NCBI GenBank assembly: GCA_017512045.1 | Contig: JAFWHE010000017.1 | Location: 1-33,656 of the forward strand | Reading direction: 5' to 3' | Length of the DNA stretch: 33,656 nucleotides | Origin: Candidatus Saccharimonadota bacterium | Lineage (GTDB): Bacteria; Patescibacteriota; Saccharimonadia; Saccharimonadales; Saccharimonadaceae | In this document: one piece after another, positions 13,209 to 22,068 of the stretch | Layout: each line of letters opens with the position of its first letter | Numbering within the stretch: position 1 is the stretch's first letter | Made by a program: the position numbers and the translations under genes | The notes under the pieces: generated by a model | What the model was told of the DNA's origin: nothing | Seen by the model: the letters and a program-made list of their open reading frames with translations, nothing else | Database searches by the model: none

Positions 13209-15167
13209 CAGGGATGGAGGGTCGATCCAAAAATGCATTTTTGGATTCTTTGGTAGAGAATTTAATACAGAGATAAGATTGTTGCGAGATGTGGAACGGA
13301 TGGTGATTTGCCAGGTGTAGCCAGTGGATGTATGTTCGTGGAAGGCTGGTGTAGGTTGGGAGACTAATAGATTTGGATATTTGCTTAGCTCTTTGTGATA
13401 ATTTTTGATGTATTTAACAGAGGTAGCTTCGGTTTTGTAGGATACGGTGAGTTTCGCTAGATAATAAAAAGGTGGAAAATGGCCTCTGCGACGAGATTGC
13501 AGAGCATGGTGGTAAAATGCATCATAATCGGATTTTAGAGCGGCTTGGACTATGGGGTGATTAGGTTGATAAGTCTGGACGAAGACATCTGCCACATCTA
13601 GGTGTCCACGCCCAACTCGCCCAATTACCTGGGTGAGCAGATGGAAGGTGCGCTCTTCTGATGAATAATCTGGTAGGGAAAGCCCAGCATCAGCCTGAAC
13701 AATGCCGACACTAGCTAGAAGCGGTAAGTCCAGCCCTTTGGCAATAGTTTGAGTGCCAACAATAATGTCGTAATCACCGTTTTTGACCTCTGTAAATTTT
13801 GCGTCTAGGGTGTCATTTTTGGTGTTGTCAGCATCAAAGCGGGCAATTTTAGCATCAGGAAAAAGTTTCTTTAGCTCAGCCTCTAGCAATTTGGTGCCAA
13901 AACCTTTATGATGGATTCCGATGCCTTTACACTCTGGACAAGATGATGGGACTTTCTGTCGTATCCCACAAGTGTGACAGATTAGTTCGTACTGATCAGC
14001 GTGTAGGGTGAGTGGTAGGTAGCAGTTTGGGCAGAGTGCCTGCCAGCCACAATGGTCACAAATCGTCAGATTGGCTGAGCCACGGCGATTATGGAAGATT
14101 AGGGTTTGGTGGTGTTCGGATAAGTTTTTTTCGATATTTTCTAATAACTGATTAGAGAAATAACGATTTTTAGAAAAATTGAGCGGGTTACAGAGGTCGA
14201 TAATATGAAATTCTGGGGCAATTGCGGTGGTCTTGGCTTTTTCCATGAGAGGAACGACCGCCTGATGAGTCTTCGCAAGATAATAATCTGTGATTAGCGG
14301 GGTGGCAGTACCATAAATACAGGGTATTTTCTCTGTCTGTGCGATAAAACTGCCCAGCCTGAGTGCGGAATAACGGGGTGCATTCTCTTGGAAATAAGAT
14401 GATTCATGTGCCTCATCTATAATGATTAAGCCGGGATGCTGAATCGGCAAAAGTAGAGCAGAGCGTGGCCCAATTATTATCTGGGGAGAAGTAGAATTTA
14501 AGGTATTTTCCCAGATCAGGTGGCGAGTAGCTTCTGTTTGTTTAGAATGGAGCAGAATGACTTTTTTCCCAAAAGTCTGTTCGAAAATCTGAACTAACTG
14601 AGAGGTGAGGGCGATTTCTGGTACTAATAGAATGACGGATTTTCCTGACGAGAGTGCATCTTTGGCGAGTTGGAGATAGATGTTGGTTTTGCCGCTACCG
14701 GTAATGCCATGAAGGAGACTGGTGCTACCAGAAGTGTTTTTTAGTGAGTCAAGAGCGGTTTTTTGGGCAGGATTGAGTGGGATAACCGAGGCGAAATCGG
14801 CTTTACTAGGCATACTCTCAGTACCATTAGCGAGATTATTTAAATCGTTCTTGATGCGACGTTTTTTGCCAATGCCGGACGGCAGGAACATCTTTGCTAC
14901 GACAGGGAGCGGAGAGAGATAATAGCCCGATAGCCAAAAAATAGATTTCACAATGTGGGTTGGGAGAGGGGTATCATACAATGCTCTGGAGATGGGCTTA
15001 GTAGGAAAGTCTACTGATTTGACGGATTTGCTGATGATGCCAAAAGTCTTCGCTCGACCAAGGGGGATTTCTACGATTTGACCAGGAAGAAGTTTCTCCT
15101 CTGATGAATAAGTTAGAATTCCACCAGATTCTCGAAATTGTCGGATTGGTATCACCTCATAAAACAT
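13203..15167 (-). CDS. priA: Primosomal protein N' (replication restart helicase PriA)
   Basis: A 654-residue SF2 helicase that reloads the replisome at stalled forks. It has an N-terminal DNA-binding domain (1-100), Walker A G-I-T-G-S-G-K-T (154-161), the D-E-A-H box (251-254) and a zinc-binding insert with eight cysteines (C370, C373, C379, C382, C397, C400, C410, C413). The second RecA lobe has G-T-Q-T-I-A-K-G-L-D near 500, and a C-terminal domain ends at S-L-L. The length is slightly below that of E. coli PriA (732). The start at 15167 (M-F-Y-E-V) is chosen because TATAAT sits 6 nt upstream; the frame is open 93 codons further but crosses the divergent gene's promoter. No SD. Confidence 0.94.
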   Translation of the reverse strand: MFYEVIPIRQFRESGGILTYSSEEKLLPGQIVEIPLGRAKTFGIISKSVKSVDFPTKPISRALYDTPLPTHIVKSIFWLSGYYLSPLPVVAKMFLPSGIGKKRRIKNDLNNLANGTESMPSKADFASVIPLNPAQKTALDSLKNTSGSTSLLHGITGSGKTNIYLQLAKDALSSGKSVILLVPEIALTSQLVQIFEQTFGKKVILLHSKQTEATRHLIWENTLNSTSPQIIIGPRSALLLPIQHPGLIIIDEAHESSYFQENAPRYSALRLGSFIAQTEKIPCIYGTATPLITDYYLAKTHQAVVPLMEKAKTTAIAPEFHIIDLCNPLNFSKNRYFSNQLLENIEKNLSEHHQTLIFHNRRGSANLTICDHCGWQALCPNCYLPLTLHADQYELICHTCGIRQKVPSSCPECKGIGIHHKGFGTKLLEAELKKLFPDAKIARFDADNTKNDTLDAKFTEVKNGDYDIIVGTQTIAKGLDLPLLASVGIVQADAGLSLPDYSSEERTFHLLTQVIGRVGRGHLDVADVFVQTYQPNHPIVQAALKSDYDAFYHHALQSRRRGHFPPFYYLAKLTVSYKTEATSVKYIKNYHKELSKYPNLLVSQPTPAFHEHTSTGYTWQITIRSTSRNNLISVLNSLPKNPKMHFWIDPPSLL

Positions 15168-15173
15168 AGTTAT

Positions 15174-15179
15174 ATTATA
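15174..15179 (-). promoter_or_regulatory. -10 box directly before priA
   Basis: Minus strand TATAAT, 6 nt before the ATG at 15167; no SD, no clear -35. Confidence 0.6.
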
Positions 15180-15252
15180 TCGCAGAAATGTTGTTAAAAT
15201 TACACAAAATAAGTATGAGTGGTGTATAATGGAATGAGAAAGGATGAGGTAA

Positions 15253-15552
15253 ATGTTAGATGTGTTTATTACGTCTAGGGTGCGTAGAAAAATAATAGTA
15301 GTTTTTGCAAAATATCCAGATTTTAAGACGCATGTGAGAGGGCTTTCTAAGCTAATCAAAGAGGATGCTGGTAATATCCAAAGAGAATTAAAACGGCTAG
15401 AAAAAGGTAAGTTCCTAATCGTGACAAAACGGGGCAATACTCTCATCTATCAGACCAATAAGCAATTTCCACTCCTAAAAGAGCTCCAGAGTATGGTGAT
15501 AAAGAGTCAAAACCTCTCTGATCGCAAGAACCAGAGCAAGACAATCGGCTAA
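15253..15552 (+). CDS. Winged-helix (ArsR-like) DNA-binding protein
   Basis: Encodes 99 residues, basic. The order helix - helix-turn-helix (H-V-R-G-L-S-K-L-I-K-E-D-A-G-N-I-Q-R-E-L-K-R-L-E) - wing (K-F-L-I-V-T-K-R-G-N-T-L-I-Y) over residues 10-67 is that of small winged-helix regulators, including transcription factors and nucleotidyltransferase-associated HTH proteins. No metal-binding cysteines are seen, so it is not a classical ArsR sensor. The start ATG has the SD AAGGATGAGG; a TATAAT at 15225-15230 gives a ~15-20 nt leader. It lies 19 bp upstream of recJ in the same direction and is divergent from priA, so it may control either. The target is inferred only from position. Confidence 0.7.
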   Translation: MLDVFITSRVRRKIIVVFAKYPDFKTHVRGLSKLIKEDAGNIQRELKRLEKGKFLIVTKRGNTLIYQTNKQFPLLKELQSMVIKSQNLSDRKNQSKTIG

Positions 15553-15571
15553 CAAATTACAGGGTTAAGTT

Positions 15572-17206
15572 GTGAATAAAGTTCTTGGACGGCTATTAAA
15601 AAAGCGCGGCATAGATGAGGATTTTCTAAATCCCAAATATGAAGATTTGACCGCACCGGAAAATCTACCAGATATGGAAAAGGCGGTGGAGCGGGTTTTG
15701 CGTGCGAGAGATAAAAAGGAGAAAGTGCTAATCTATGGTGACTATGATGTGGATGGCGTAACAGCCACTACTATCATGGTCAATACCCTAGAAATGGTTG
15801 GAATTACAGAGGCAGATACTATGCTCCCAGACCGTTTTATCGATGGCTATGGCATGAGTCAAAGACTGGTAGATAGAGTAAAAAAAGAGCAGTTTCCACT
15901 GGTTATCACGGTAGATTGTGGTAGTAATAATGAAGAGATTATAGATCAATTAAATCAGCTTGGAACAGAGGTAATAGTAACTGACCATCATGAAATATTA
16001 GGAAATTTACCAGAGGCGATAGCGGTGGTGAATCCAAAACGCCCAGATTTTCGCTTAGAAGTAAAGAATAATGAAAAAATAGCTGGATTAGAGGATTTGT
16101 CAGGGGCGGGAGTAGCATTTATGTTGGCAAAAGCATTGACCAATAGAAAGGCGATTCCAGAGGGGATGGAAAAGTGGCTCTTAGACCTAGCGACAGTAGG
16201 AATTATCTGTGATGCGATGAATTTGACCAGGGATAATAGGATTATTTGTCATTATGGTTTCATTGTACTAGGGAAGACTCGCCGCCCTGGTTTCCAGGAA
16301 TTGCTAAAGGTATCAGATGTGAGAAAACTTAATTCCATGGCGGTGGGATATCAGATTGGGCCTAGGCTGAATGCAGCTGGCAGGATGGAAACAGCAGAGA
16401 AAGCCTTGGAGCTTCTGACGACGAAATCCAGAGTAAAAGCAGCAGAATTGGCAGATAATTTGAATGGCCTAAATATCGGTCGACGTACCCAGCAACAACA
16501 AGCATTAAAAGAGGTGGAGGAAAATGGTGTTGGTGAGGAGCCAGTCCTCGTAATTACAGGGAAATGGAGCGAAGGAATAGTCGGTATTATTGCTGGAAAA
16601 CTAATGGAGAAATACAAACGACCGAGTTTCGTATTGACAGAGGTAGATGGAGATTACAAGGGATCTGGGCGAAGTTTCGGTGACTTCAATCTGGCGCTCG
16701 CACTAGATGAGTGCCAGGATGTTATCGCCTCTGGCGGTGGCCATGCGGCGGCTTGTGGAGTGCGGCTACCAAAAGAGATGCTGGATAGTTTCAAGCAAAA
16801 AATCAATGATTATTATCGTAGCCTGAACCTAGAAAACCAGAAAAAATATCTGGATGTGCAGGCAGATTTGGATATTTATGAATTGGCGGATTTAGATACG
16901 GAATTGATGGAGGGGCTACAAAAAATGGAACCATTCGGTGAGGGTAATCCAGAGCCAGTGTTCTGCCTGAAAGATATGTTTGTCCTTAGTATGACAAAGA
17001 TGGGGAGTGAACAACAGCACCTGTCGTTAACAATCAGAGATGATTTCGGTGTGACGATGAGGCTAGTTGCTTTTTACGCAGATGATGAGTGGATGGATAT
17101 TTCCCCGGGAACACAATTGGATGTCTGGGTACATTTGACAGAGAACGAGTGGCGTGACCAGAAGACCATAGAGGGAAGAATCCTGAAATTAGGTGTTGTA
17201 ATTTAG
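15572..17206 (+). CDS. recJ: Single-stranded-DNA-specific exonuclease RecJ
   Basis: 5'-3' exonuclease of 544 residues for recombination and mismatch/base-excision repair. DHH-family motifs: I-Y-G-D-Y-D-V-D-G (54-62), V-D-C-G (114-117), T-D-H-H-E (137-141), V-N-P-K-R near 153. The DHHA1 domain shows I-G-P-R-L-N-A-A-G-R-M and later S-G-R-S-F...S-G-G-G-H-A-A-A-C-G, then an OB-type domain at the C terminus. It is close to the typical RecJ length (about 560-580). The start is GTG at 15572 with only a weak AGGG upstream; being 19 nt after the winged-helix gene it is probably cotranscribed. Confidence 0.94.
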   Translation: MNKVLGRLLKKRGIDEDFLNPKYEDLTAPENLPDMEKAVERVLRARDKKEKVLIYGDYDVDGVTATTIMVNTLEMVGITEADTMLPDRFIDGYGMSQRLVDRVKKEQFPLVITVDCGSNNEEIIDQLNQLGTEVIVTDHHEILGNLPEAIAVVNPKRPDFRLEVKNNEKIAGLEDLSGAGVAFMLAKALTNRKAIPEGMEKWLLDLATVGIICDAMNLTRDNRIICHYGFIVLGKTRRPGFQELLKVSDVRKLNSMAVGYQIGPRLNAAGRMETAEKALELLTTKSRVKAAELADNLNGLNIGRRTQQQQALKEVEENGVGEEPVLVITGKWSEGIVGIIAGKLMEKYKRPSFVLTEVDGDYKGSGRSFGDFNLALALDECQDVIASGGGHAAACGVRLPKEMLDSFKQKINDYYRSLNLENQKKYLDVQADLDIYELADLDTELMEGLQKMEPFGEGNPEPVFCLKDMFVLSMTKMGSEQQHLSLTIRDDFGVTMRLVAFYADDEWMDISPGTQLDVWVHLTENEWRDQKTIEGRILKLGVVI

Positions 17207-17215
17207 CGCCTTATC

Positions 17216-17224
17216 TGGTATAAT
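17216..17224 (+). promoter_or_regulatory. Extended -10 just before rpsU
   Basis: TGG-TATAAT ends 10 nt before the ATG at 17235, giving a leader of about 3-4 nt without an SD. It lies just after the recJ stop. Confidence 0.6.
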
Positions 17225-17234
17225 GAAGAGCAAT

Positions 17235-17453
17235 ATGGCTATAAAAGTAACAAGAAAAGATCAGAACGAGGCGAATGAGAATATTATTCGTCGTTTCAAC
17301 CGCAAGGTTCTTCAGAGTGGTATTATGCCGCTAGCAAAGGCACAGACTAGATTTTCTAAGCCTATTTCTAAGAGTGAACGTCGCAAGAAAGCTATTTTGC
17401 GCGAGATTCGCAAGGCGGAGAAGAATGAGCGTATCAAGCTAGGTCTAAAGTGA
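17235..17453 (+). CDS. rpsU: 30S ribosomal protein S21
   Basis: Ribosomal protein bS21, which sits near the anti-SD end of 16S rRNA. It has 72 residues, very basic, with the family order I-K-V...E-x-x-I-R-R-F-N-R-K-V-L-Q-S-G-I and a C-terminal basic helix (S-E-R-R-K-K-A-I-L-R-E-I-R-K-A). The start M-A-I-K at 17235 is preferred; an in-frame ATG at 17223 lies inside the -10 box. A long hairpin terminator follows. Confidence 0.88.
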   Translation: MAIKVTRKDQNEANENIIRRFNRKVLQSGIMPLAKAQTRFSKPISKSERRKKAILREIRKAEKNERIKLGLK

Positions 17454-17464
17454 TTTTGCATTAA

Positions 17465-17548
17465 AATCACCAATCTTGGCCTTTTTCGGTGCTTGCTCTA
17501 CCGAAGTAGCGCTACGCACCGAGAAAAGACCAACCTTGGCGATTTTTT
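17465..17548 (+). terminator. Long imperfect hairpin and terminator after rpsU
   Basis: A segment starting AATCACCAATCTTGG (17465-) can pair over nearly 28 positions, with a few G-U pairs and mismatches, with the segment ending CCAACCTTGGCGATT (to 17544). The apex contains CTAC-CGAA-GTAG and TAGCGCTA. A T run (17543-17548) closes it. It is unusually long for a simple terminator. Confidence 0.75.
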
Positions 17549-17559
17549 CTGTGAAATAA

Positions 17560-17568
17560 TGGTATAAT
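17560..17568 (+). promoter_or_regulatory. Extended -10 directly before the first adenylate kinase
   Basis: TGG-TATAAT ends 7 nt before the ATG at 17576; no SD. Confidence 0.65.
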
Positions 17569-17575
17569 GGTTGTT

Positions 17576-18085
17576 ATGAGACGAATCGTTTTATTTGGGA
17601 TGCCAGGTAGTGGCAAAAGTACACAAGGACAAAAATTAGCGGCTTATCTGGGATATCCGTGGATTTCTACAGGGGAGATTTTGCGTAGTAGTAAGGAAAA
17701 ATGGGTGCAAGAAAAGCTAAAAACCGCAGAACTTTTTGATGATACGGTAATTTTCCAGCTTTTGAAGAATGCTATCAATGGCAAAAATAACGTCATCCTG
17801 GATGGTTTTCCTAGGAATAGGGCACAGACAGAAATGGCAGTTAACGATCTCGGCGTCAAAGAAGTGATAGAACTAGTGGTGCCAGAAGAAAAAGTCTATG
17901 CTAGATTGTCAGAACGCGGAAGAGAGCAAGACAATATCTCTGTTGCAAAAGAGCGCATAGAAGATTATAAGAGAATGCGCCGAGAGGTGGAGGAAGCATT
18001 TTTCCATCACGGTATAGAGATAAAAAGAATAGATGGAGATGGCACGATAGATGAAGTATTTGAACGGGTGAAGGAGGCATTATGA
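17576..18085 (+). CDS. Adenylate kinase-like nucleoside monophosphate kinase (copy 1)
   Basis: A P-loop kinase of 169 residues converting NMP + ATP to NDP + ADP. G-M-P-G-S-G-K-S-T is the Walker A (8-16), followed by the NMP-binding S-T-G-E-I-L-R, then V-I-L-D-G-F-P-R (adenylate kinase signature) and an R-G-R-E-Q-D segment. No cysteine-bearing LID is present, so it is the short form, and shorter than E. coli Adk (214). The start at 17576 is chosen over an in-frame ATG at 17567 because the latter lies in the -10 box. It overlaps the second copy by ATGA. Which copy is the main AMP kinase cannot be told from sequence. Confidence 0.82.
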   Translation: MRRIVLFGMPGSGKSTQGQKLAAYLGYPWISTGEILRSSKEKWVQEKLKTAELFDDTVIFQLLKNAINGKNNVILDGFPRNRAQTEMAVNDLGVKEVIELVVPEEKVYARLSERGREQDNISVAKERIEDYKRMRREVEEAFFHHGIEIKRIDGDGTIDEVFERVKEAL

Positions 18086-18702
18086 TAATTTTCTTCGGTC
18101 CAGCTGGCAGTGGTAAGAGTACACAGGGAAGAATTATTGCCGATAAATATGGTTGGCGATGGCTATCCGTGGGACAGGTTTTGAGAGATACTGGGGAGTT
18201 CGATGAGATTCTCAAGAAAGGTGAACTAGTAGATGATAAGGAAGTAGTGAACCTGATGAATAAGCAGATAGAATTTGCCAGAGCAGAGGGGATGGACATC
18301 GTGTTAGATGGTTATCCACGTGATGTTCAGCAGGCGGAGATTTTGCAGGCAGACAAAAAAACGGATTTCTTTGGCAATATTGATTGTGCAATTATTTTGA
18401 ACGTGCCAAAAAAAGAATTGTTGGAGCGTATCCAAGAACGCGGTCGTGAGGATGATACTATGGCAGTAGTTGAGCGTCGTTTCGCCATCTTTGAACAAAA
18501 TATTTGTTCAATCTTACCTCTGTTAAAGGAGCGAAATGTGCCGATTCATGAAGTGGATGGTACTGGTGAATTTGAAGATGTAACGGCACGGATTACGAAA
18601 ATTATTCAGAAAGTAAAGCCGGCTCCAGAAGTTTGGCGCGATGACGAGGCAGATGCAATAGAAAATGATGCACTAGAACGCGAGAAAAGTTATGGAGAAT
18701 AA
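18082..18702 (+). CDS. Adenylate kinase-like nucleoside monophosphate kinase (copy 2)
   Basis: A 206-residue P-loop kinase. G-P-A-G-S-G-K-S-T (6-14), then the S-V-G-Q-V-L-R NMP site, V-L-D-G-Y-P-R-D (signature) and E-R-G-R-E-D-D. The LID is short and lacks cysteines. A charged C-terminal extension of about 30 residues (P-E-V-W-R-D-D-E-A-D-A) is absent from copy 1. Compared with copy 1, the F-P-R of the signature is Y-P-R. It is translationally coupled at both ends: ATGA overlap with copy 1 and an 11-nt overlap with map. The adk-map order is the classical ribosomal-operon arrangement without secY. Confidence 0.82.
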   Translation: MIIFFGPAGSGKSTQGRIIADKYGWRWLSVGQVLRDTGEFDEILKKGELVDDKEVVNLMNKQIEFARAEGMDIVLDGYPRDVQQAEILQADKKTDFFGNIDCAIILNVPKKELLERIQERGREDDTMAVVERRFAIFEQNICSILPLLKERNVPIHEVDGTGEFEDVTARITKIIQKVKPAPEVWRDDEADAIENDALEREKSYGE

Positions 18703-19432
18703 AAAAATTATTGCAATGCGAGAGGGTGGGAAAATCCTCGGTGGTCTTTTGCGTGATTTGAAGGATTATGTGCAACCTGGAATGTCGGAAAAAGAGATAG
18801 ATGCTTGGGTTAGAGAAGAGGTAGTAAAAAGAGGTGCAGAAGTAGCGTATGATGAACTAGAAGAAAAGTTTCCAGGGGCAATTTGTATTTCTGTTAATGA
18901 GCAGTTGGTTCACGGCGCGCCGAGTGACTATGTGTTAGAAGAGGGCGACAAAGTATCTTTTGATATGGTAATAAAATACAAGGGATACTATACGGATTCT
19001 GCTTTTACGATGATTGTAGGAAGAAAAGGTTCTCCAGCAGTAAAGAAGATGATTTCCGTCACGGAGAGCGCTCTGTATGAAGGAATAGAACAGGTGAAGC
19101 CAGGTGCGCACCTAGGAGATATTGGGCATGCAGTACAGAAGACCTTAGAAAAGGGGCACCTGGGTGTAATAGAGAATTATGTCGGTCACTTCATCGGAGA
19201 AAAAATGCACATGCCACCGGATGTGCCAAATTATGGTAGAAAAGGCCATGGTTATGTTTTGCAAGTGGGTGATACACTCTGTATAGAGCCGATGTCATCT
19301 TTGGGTAAACCAGCTAATCACATTGCTAAAGATGGCAGTGGGTGGACGGTAGTGATGAACGACGGAAGCTTTGGTTGCCATTTTGAGCACACCATCCTAG
19401 TTACAGAGGATGGGCATGAAATATTGACATAG
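18692..19432 (+). CDS. map: Methionine aminopeptidase (type I)
   Basis: Dimetal peptidase of 246 residues that removes the initiator Met after Def. The pita-bread fold ligands are recognisable: D in F-D-M-V and D in Y-T-D-S-A, H in Y-V-G-H-F-I-G, E in C-I-E-P-M, and E in H-F-E-H-T-I. The usual M-H-E-x-P reads M-H-M-P-P-D-V-P-N-Y-G, so the position after the His is Met instead of Glu. H-G-A-P near residue 75 carries the substrate-binding His. No SD-rich start: it overlaps the end of the kinase gene, which implies coupling. Third gene of the operon. Confidence 0.93.
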   Translation: MENKKIIAMREGGKILGGLLRDLKDYVQPGMSEKEIDAWVREEVVKRGAEVAYDELEEKFPGAICISVNEQLVHGAPSDYVLEEGDKVSFDMVIKYKGYYTDSAFTMIVGRKGSPAVKKMISVTESALYEGIEQVKPGAHLGDIGHAVQKTLEKGHLGVIENYVGHFIGEKMHMPPDVPNYGRKGHGYVLQVGDTLCIEPMSSLGKPANHIAKDGSGWTVVMNDGSFGCHFEHTILVTEDGHEILT

Positions 19433-19477
19433 AGAGAAAATTAGCATCATCGAATTTTTTCTTCATGTTAGTTTTTG

Positions 19478-19486
19478 TGTTATAAT
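19478..19486 (+). promoter_or_regulatory. Extended -10 directly before ftsA
   Basis: TGT-TATAAT ends 6 nt before the ATG at 19493; no SD. The predicted +1 is the A of the ATG. Confidence 0.7.
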
Positions 19487-19492
19487 GTGCTT

Positions 19493-20728
19493 ATGGATGA
19501 AATTGCAAAATTCGCAGTCGGCTTAGACGTGGGCACAGAGAACGTCAGGGCGGTGGTTGCCACAGTCGGAAAAGACGGTTCTATGTCTGTTGTCGGATAT
19601 AATGAGGGACCAAACAGTGGCATGCGCAAGGGCGTAGTTGCTAATCTCACTGGTCCAGCAGAATCCATTGACCGGATGTTAGGGGAAGTAGAGCGAATGA
19701 GCGGTTTCGAGGTGAACTCCGCATATGTATCTATCAACGGTGCCCATGTCATGTGTACACGTGCTGAGGGGATGATTGCGGTTGGCGCAGAAGATCACGA
19801 GATTAGTGATGATGACCTTGCTAGAGTGGAACAGGCTGCAGTAGTTGGCCGTGTGCCAGCGAATAGAGATATCTTAGATGTATTGCCGTTATCATATACC
19901 TTGGACGGTCAAGGCGGTATTAAGGATCCACTGGGGATGACTGGTTCTCGTCTGGAATTGAAAGCTAGTGTTTTGTCAGCCTTAGCACCGAACTCTCTCA
20001 ATCTCAGGAAGGCGACCGAGGGTGCTAGGGTAACAGCGGAGAAGCTAGTACCTAGCGTAGTGGCGGCTGCAAGGGCGGTATTGACAGAGAAACAGATGGA
20101 AAATGGCGTGGCAATTATAGATTTGGGCAGTGCTACCACTAGCGTTGCTATCTATGAAGAGGGCGATCTGCAATATGTCGGTGTATTGCCAGTTGGCGCG
20201 CATAATATTACAAATGATTTGGCTATTATGCTAAAGATTGATACAGAGATAGCAGAAGATATCAAACATCGCTTTGTGGCAAAGAATTTGGCTGGAGAAG
20301 AGCCAGAGGGCGATATTGTGATTCGTAGGAACAGGGAAGAATTGGCATTTTCTAGGGCAGAGGTCAATCAAATTGTAGAAGATCGCTTATCAGAGATTTT
20401 TGATGGTATTAGGAAAGAATTAAAAGCTGCGAAGTATGACCGTAGATTGCCAGAGGGTGTAGTTTTGGTAGGCGGTGGCGCGAAGCTGAAAGATATCGCA
20501 GTATATGCCAGGGAGGCCTTAGAGGCATCTATCAAGATTGGCTTACCAAAGAAATTAGGCGGTGTGGCTGATGCGATAGAGAAGCCAGAGTATGCTACGG
20601 CGGTAGGCTTGGCGATGATGGCGGCGGCAGAAAGTGGGCAGGCGGTGCAGGCTAAGACTAAGTCCAAATCGCATAAATCTGCCGGAAAGAAATCTGGCGT
20701 CTTGGGGAAGTTTTTCAAGAAATTTTAA
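19493..20728 (+). CDS. ftsA: Cell division protein FtsA
   Basis: Actin-like ATPase of 411 residues that tethers FtsZ to the membrane. V-G-L-D-V-G-T-E-N-V-R (9-19) is phosphate 1, the SHS2 (1C) domain follows around 85-165, then I-I-D-L-G-S-A-T-T (phosphate 2) and V-L-V-G-G-G-A-K-L (adenosine). A Ser/Lys-rich linker leads to a C-terminal amphipathic helix (V-L-G-K-F-F-K-K-F), the membrane anchor. The start at 19493 (M-D-E-I) is preferred over an in-frame ATG at 19475, which lies upstream of the -10. It is followed by ftsZ after ~100 bp, the usual order. Confidence 0.94.
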   Translation: MDEIAKFAVGLDVGTENVRAVVATVGKDGSMSVVGYNEGPNSGMRKGVVANLTGPAESIDRMLGEVERMSGFEVNSAYVSINGAHVMCTRAEGMIAVGAEDHEISDDDLARVEQAAVVGRVPANRDILDVLPLSYTLDGQGGIKDPLGMTGSRLELKASVLSALAPNSLNLRKATEGARVTAEKLVPSVVAAARAVLTEKQMENGVAIIDLGSATTSVAIYEEGDLQYVGVLPVGAHNITNDLAIMLKIDTEIAEDIKHRFVAKNLAGEEPEGDIVIRRNREELAFSRAEVNQIVEDRLSEIFDGIRKELKAAKYDRRLPEGVVLVGGGAKLKDIAVYAREALEASIKIGLPKKLGGVADAIEKPEYATAVGLAMMAAAESGQAVQAKTKSKSHKSAGKKSGVLGKFFKKF

Positions 20729-20785
20729 GGGCAATTTATCCTGAACAACTTTTTTATAAAATAGGGGTTGTAAAGGTTGATTTTG

Positions 20786-20794
20786 TGCTATAAT
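20786..20794 (+). promoter_or_regulatory. Extended -10 promoter of ftsZ
   Basis: TGC-TATAAT; the possible -35 TTGTAA (20768-20773) is at a short 15-bp spacing. The predicted +1 near 20801 gives a ~29-nt leader with an SD (GTGAGGA), unlike ftsA. Confidence 0.65.
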
Positions 20795-20829
20795 AAGAAG
20801 TAATTATTGTAAAGTGAGGAATATATAAA

Positions 20830-22065
20830 ATGCCCGAAGTTAAGCCAACAGAGGTGGAAAGCACAGCAAGTATAAAAGTAGTAGGTGTCGGTGGTGCCGG
20901 TGGTTCTGCCGTAGATCGTATGCGCGAGGTCGGATTGTCTGGCGTGGAGTTTGTTGCAGTCAATACAGATGCGCAAGCTCTTCATCATTCCGATGCAGAT
21001 ACCAAGGTCCACATTGGTAGGGGTCTTGGTGCTGGTGGCGATCCAGAAAAAGGCCGCGAGGCGGCAGAGGAAAGCCGTGAGAACATTGGTAAGGCGTTAG
21101 ACGGAGCAGATATGGTATTCATCACTCTTGGTGCTGGTGGTGGTACTGGCTCTGGCGCTGGCCCTATTGTGGCACAAGAATCACACAACCGCGATATCCT
21201 CACTGTCGGTGTTGTGACGAAACCATTCACCTTTGAGGGTGCTCAGCGCAAGGCGAACGCAGATGTCGCCATCGAGAAGCTTTCTCATGAGGTAGACGCT
21301 CTAATTACTATTCCGAATGATCGCTTGCTCCAGACTATTGATCCACGCACACCACTCTTGGAGACATTTAAGATTGCAGATGATGTTTTGCGTCAAGGTG
21401 TTCAGGGCATTTCTGAGCTTATCACAGAACATAGCTTGATTAACTTAGACTTTGCCGACGTTAAGGCTATCATGAAGAACGCTGGTTCCGCTCTGATGGG
21501 TATTGGTCGGGCTAGCGGAGAGAATCGTGCGGTGCTCGCTGCACAGCAGGCGATTGAAAGTCCTCTGATTGAAGTTAAGATTGAGGGTGCTAGGGGTGTC
21601 TTATTCTCTGTGGCTGGTGGCTATGATATGAGCATGTCAGAGATTCAAGAGGCGGCAGAAGTTATCACTAGCGCAGTAGCGCCAGATGCCAACATCATCT
21701 TTGGTGCATCTATCCGCCCAGAGCTAGAAGACGAAATTATTATTACGGTAGTAGCGACTGGATTTGATTCTGATTATTATCGTGCTAAGGAGCGCGAAAG
21801 GCAAGAAAAAGAATTAGCAGACAGCGTAGCTACGGCAACTGTTGGTGATGCTAAGGCCGCTGCAGATACGGCGACTGCTACTCCAGCCCCAGCAGAGCCG
21901 GAAAACCATGTAGATTTGTCTGATTTGGAGGAGAAAAAACCTACTGTCGCACAAGAAGATTTTGCCAAAGACAACAAGGTGAATATGTGGGACTCCATTC
22001 GTTCAGAAGATGAGGATTTGGATGTTCCGCCATCCCTACGTGCGAAGCTACGAGGAAAGAAATAA
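20830..22065 (+). CDS. ftsZ: Cell division protein FtsZ
   Basis: Tubulin-like GTPase of 411 residues that forms the division ring. It shows [10 protein letters not shown] (17-26) at the nucleotide site, the tubulin signature [12 protein letters not shown] (101-112) and N-x-D...D-F-A-D-V T7 loop near 215. A C-terminal linker rich in Ala, Thr and Pro (about 325-385) ends in the conserved tail D-L-D-V-P-P-S-L-R plus basic residues, the FtsA-binding peptide. ATG at 20830 with SD upstream. No T-run terminator follows; the next feature is the CIRCE repeat 3 bp after the stop. Confidence 0.97.
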   Translation: MPEVKPTEVESTASIKVVGVGGAGGSAVDRMREVGLSGVEFVAVNTDAQALHHSDADTKVHIGRGLGAGGDPEKGREAAEESRENIGKALDGADMVFITLGAGGGTGSGAGPIVAQESHNRDILTVGVVTKPFTFEGAQRKANADVAIEKLSHEVDALITIPNDRLLQTIDPRTPLLETFKIADDVLRQGVQGISELITEHSLINLDFADVKAIMKNAGSALMGIGRASGENRAVLAAQQAIESPLIEVKIEGARGVLFSVAGGYDMSMSEIQEAAEVITSAVAPDANIIFGASIRPELEDEIIITVVATGFDSDYYRAKERERQEKELADSVATATVGDAKAAADTATATPAPAEPENHVDLSDLEEKKPTVAQEDFAKDNKVNMWDSIRSEDEDLDVPPSLRAKLRGKK

Positions 22066-22068
22066 CCA

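Noticed and set aside
15168-15446. 93-codon N-terminal extension of priA
   Set aside because: It crosses the divergent winged-helix gene and its promoter; known PriA begins near M-F-Y-E-V, which has a -10 box at the fixed distance.
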